Origin: OMOG01 sp041485845
Lineage (GTDB): Bacteria; Acidobacteriota; Terriglobia; Bryobacterales; Bryobacteraceae
Length of the DNA stretch: 7,829 nucleotides
Direction of reading: 5' to 3'
Assembly (NCBI GenBank): GCA_041485845.1
Contig: JBGPKH010000432.1
Location: 1-7,829 of the forward strand
The position numbers and the translations under genes were made by a program. Shown piece by piece: positions 6,260 to 7,829 of this stretch. The notes below the pieces were generated by a model. The model did no database searches. It was given only the letters and a program-made list of their open reading frames with translations, and had not been told where the DNA came from. Every line of letters starts with the position of its first letter. Within the stretch, counting starts at the first letter, position 1.

Positions 6260-6748
6260 ATGGCTTCCCGCCGCCACCGCAAGCTGCTCGACGCCGGCGC
6301 TCGCGCACCCGATTTCCGATTGCCGCTGCTGGAAGGCGGCGAGGCCACTTTGCACGACCTCATCGCCAACGGTCCCGTGTTGCTGGCGTTCTTCAAAGTC
6401 ACGTGTCCCATCTGCCAGCTCACCTTTCCGTTTGTCGAACGCCTCCACCAGCCGGGCACGCTGCCGATTTACGGCATCTCGCAGAACGACGCCGAAGACA
6501 CGCGGGAGTTCAACCGGGAGTTCGGCGTGACGTTTCCCACGCTTCTCGACACTGAAGACAGCGGTTTCGCGGCCAGCGACGCTTTCGGCATTTCGAGCGT
6601 TCCCACCATGTTCCTGGTGGAGCGCGATGGCACGATTTCGCACGCGATCGAGGGCTGGCTCAAGAAGGAAATCGAGTGGCTGGGCGGCAAGGCCGGCGTC
6701 CGTCCCATCCGGCCCGGAGAGAATGTTCCCGAGTGGAAAGCCGGTTGA
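6260..6748 (+). CDS. Cytosolic redoxin / peroxiredoxin-like protein with CPIC motif
   Basis: This 162-residue protein of the AhpC-TSA/Redoxin class has a thioredoxin fold. GARAPDFRLPLLEGGEATLHDL is the typical N-terminal entry of the family. VLLAFFKVTCPICQLTFPF carries the redox pair C49-P-I-C52, and SVPTMFLVERDG carries the cis-proline (P115) that faces the active site. There is no signal peptide or membrane segment, so unlike TlpA/ResA proteins it should work in the cytoplasm as a thiol-disulfide reductase or a thiol peroxidase. The CXXC arrangement with the cis-Pro favours a reductase-like mechanism; bacterioferritin-comigratory-type peroxidases differ. It starts 27 bases after the receptor stop and may share its transcript. 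The substrate is unknown. The reading frame at 5014-6555 that overlaps it is a shadow. Confidence 0.85.
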   Translation: MASRRHRKLLDAGARAPDFRLPLLEGGEATLHDLIANGPVLLAFFKVTCPICQLTFPFVERLHQPGTLPIYGISQNDAEDTREFNREFGVTFPTLLDTEDSGFAASDAFGISSVPTMFLVERDGTISHAIEGWLKKEIEWLGGKAGVRPIRPGENVPEWKAG

Positions 6749-6761
6749 GGGTCGCGCAATT

Positions 6762-6781
6762 AGGCTCCCGGCGGGAGTCCT
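6762..6781 (+). other. GC-rich hairpin between redoxin and nuoI
   Basis: AGGCTCCC, loop GGC and GGGAGTCCT can pair over eight bases with one bulged T. No T-run follows, so it is not a standard terminator. It sits directly before the TAGAAT hexamer, inside the presumed -35/-10 spacer, and could be an operator or a weak attenuator. Confidence 0.4.
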
Positions 6782-6782
6782 G

Positions 6783-6788
6783 TAGAAT
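6783..6788 (+). promoter_or_regulatory. -10-like hexamer TAGAAT ahead of nuoI
   Basis: TAGAAT is preceded directly by TG and lies 13 bases ahead of the ATG at 6802. The expected transcript start is near 6795, giving a leader of about 7 bases with no ribosome-binding site. A poor -35 candidate, TTAGGC (6760-6765), is 17 bases upstream. Confidence 0.45.
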
Positions 6789-6801
6789 GTAGTTAGACCG
6801 A

Positions 6802-7299
6802 ATGGCCAACAAGATCGACATTCTAGGTGCGGCCGCCTCCATCGCCAAGGGGATGGGTGTCACGTTCAAGGAGATGATGTCTCCCACCGTGACCGAGAAT
6901 TATCCCGACGAGCCGCCGAAATTCGAAGAGCGCTATCGCGGCGTTCACGTCCTGCAGCGCGACGAGAACGGCCTCGAAAAGTGCGTCGCCTGCTTCCTGT
7001 GCGCCGCCGCTTGTCCCGCCAACTGCATCTACATCGAGGCCGCGGAGAATACCGGTAGGGTCCGCATCTCCGGCGGTGAGCGTTACGCCAAGATCTACAA
7101 CATCGATTACAACCGCTGCATCTTTTGCGGTTATTGCGTGGAAGCCTGCCCCACCGACGCCATCACGCACGGGCACGGTTTCGAAGTGGCCAGCTTCAAC
7201 ACCTCTACGCTGGTCAAACGGAAAGAGGACATGCTGGCGCCAATGCCTCCTGGCGCTATGCCTCCGGCCGTGGCCCCGGAAGAGGTCGCGGCGCATTAG
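6802..7299 (+). CDS. nuoI: NADH-quinone oxidoreductase subunit I (complex I 2x[4Fe-4S] ferredoxin)
   Basis: The 165-residue protein carries two perfect [4Fe-4S] motifs: CVACFLCAAACP (C61, C64, C67, C71) and CIFCGYCVEACP (C106, C109, C112, C116). The surrounding text is typical of NuoI: an N-terminal amphipathic part (GAAASIAKGMGVTFKEMM), FEERYRGVH before the first motif, KIYNIDYNRCIFC between the motifs, and LVKRKEDMLA after the second. In complex I this subunit holds clusters N6a and N6b and relays electrons towards N2 and quinone at the membrane surface. The C-terminal tail is rich in Pro and Ala (APMPPGAMPPAVAPEEVAAH). E. coli NuoI is about 180 residues. Oddly, no other nuo gene flanks it: a redoxin lies before it and cysE after, whereas nuoI usually sits between nuoH and nuoJ. 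All eight cysteines are present, so it looks functional. Confidence 0.9.
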   Translation: MANKIDILGAAASIAKGMGVTFKEMMSPTVTENYPDEPPKFEERYRGVHVLQRDENGLEKCVACFLCAAACPANCIYIEAAENTGRVRISGGERYAKIYNIDYNRCIFCGYCVEACPTDAITHGHGFEVASFNTSTLVKRKEDMLAPMPPGAMPPAVAPEEVAAH

Positions 7300-7335
7300 C
7301 CCGGCGAATCGCAGCCGCCGCGGACTTCATCCATT

Positions 7336-7342
7336 AGGAAAG
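7336..7342 (+). promoter_or_regulatory. Shine-Dalgarno site of cysE
   Basis: AGGAAAG lies with its AGGA core seven bases before the ATG at 7347. It is the only clear ribosome-binding site in the window and it decides the start of cysE. Its presence at a probable internal operon gene contrasts with the promoter-proximal genes, which lack one. Confidence 0.7.
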
Positions 7343-7346
7343 CCGC

Positions 7347-7829
7347 ATGCTTCGAGCGATCAGAGAACAGATCGACACGATCTTCCGGGAAGACCCGGCG
7401 GCCAAGAGCGTGGTCGAGATCTTTCTCTGTTACCCCGGATTCCATGCCATTCTGGCCCACCGGTTAGCCCACAGGCTGTATCGTTGGGGAGTGCCGCTGG
7501 CGCCGCGCGTCATCTCGCAGATCAGCCGCTTCTTCACCGGAATCGAGATTCACCCGGGCGCCGCGATCGGCCGCCGCTTCTTTATCGACCATGGCTCCGG
7601 CGTGGTAATCGGCGAGACTACCGAGATCGGCGACGACGTGCTGCTGTACCAGGGCGTGACCCTGGGCGGCACGGGCAACGAGAGAGGCAAGCGCCATCCC
7701 ACGCTAGGTAACAACGTGGTGGTGGGGACCGGGGCCAAGGTGCTGGGCAACATCAAGATCGGCGACAACGTGAAGATCGGCGCCGGCTCGGTGGTGGTGC
7801 ATGCCGTCCCCGACCACTCCACGGTGGTG
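7347..7829 (+). CDS. cysE: Serine O-acetyltransferase (5' part, cut by window edge)
   Basis: The frame is open for 161 codons to the end of the window. The protein begins MLRAIREQIDTIFREDPAAKS, continues with YPGFHAILAHRLAHRLY (the helical domain) and enters a left-handed beta-helix of hexapeptide repeats. Signature text is GIEIHPGAAIGRRFFIDHGSGVVIGETTEIGDDV, then YQGVTLGGTGNERGKRHPTLGNNV. D81-H82 (IDH) match the catalytic His region of CysE, and GGTG...KRHP the acetyl-CoA and serine site. The enzyme makes O-acetylserine from serine and acetyl-CoA, the first step of cysteine synthesis. The short helical domain suggests the compact EpsC/SAT form found in many bacteria rather than the longer E. 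coli form. It starts 47 bases after nuoI and is probably co-transcribed with it. The C-terminal end, which binds cysteine synthase and confers feedback control, is not visible. Confidence 0.93.
   Translation, partial: MLRAIREQIDTIFREDPAAKSVVEIFLCYPGFHAILAHRLAHRLYRWGVPLAPRVISQISRFFTGIEIHPGAAIGRRFFIDHGSGVVIGETTEIGDDVLLYQGVTLGGTGNERGKRHPTLGNNVVVGTGAKVLGNIKIGDNVKIGAGSVVVHAVPDHSTVV

Noticed and set aside
5014..6555. 513-residue open frame on the plus strand in another phase
   Set aside because: It crosses the end of the receptor and the redoxin, is dominated by Arg, Pro and Ala, and has no domain; both real genes are clear in their own frames.

Overview
This GC-rich window resembles a soil Acidobacteriota chromosome, possibly of the Solibacter/Bryobacter type. 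That is an inference from three things: high GC, a TonB-dependent receptor with an N-terminal carboxypeptidase-regulatory-like domain, and start codons placed just behind -10-like hexamers instead of Shine-Dalgarno sites. No marker gene fixes the taxonomy. All genes lie on the + strand.

Layout. (1) Positions 1-614 hold the tail of an antitoxin gene and a complete VapC-type PIN toxin whose ATG directly follows the antitoxin stop. (2) Positions 770-3561 hold an LpxL/HtrB-family lipid acyltransferase and, 23 bases later, a membrane hybrid histidine kinase (four predicted membrane segments, PAS, DHp, HATPase, receiver). (3) Positions 3562-3955 are non-coding and hold two inverted copies of a bipartite GC-rich repeat around a palindrome-rich core. 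(4) Positions 3956-6748 hold a 758-residue TonB-dependent receptor and a cytosolic redoxin with a CPIC motif. (5) Positions 6802-7829 hold an isolated nuoI (complex I ferredoxin subunit) and a serine acetyltransferase gene (cysE) cut by the window edge.

How the genes relate. Acyltransferase, kinase and receptor all concern the cell envelope, but nothing shows that they form one pathway. nuoI and cysE are probably co-transcribed, because cysE has a clear Shine-Dalgarno site and no obvious promoter. The other main genes each carry a TAnnnT hexamer a few bases ahead of the start, which suggests leaderless or very short-leader transcripts.

Main surprise. The hybrid kinase has an otherwise textbook H-box, but the phosphoacceptor histidine is glycine (G257, codon GGG at 2491-2493), while the ATP-binding and receiver residues are intact. 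The start-site pattern and the 337-base inverted-repeat element also merit a look. I found no CRISPR array, tRNA, rRNA, insertion sequence or clearly new multigene system.
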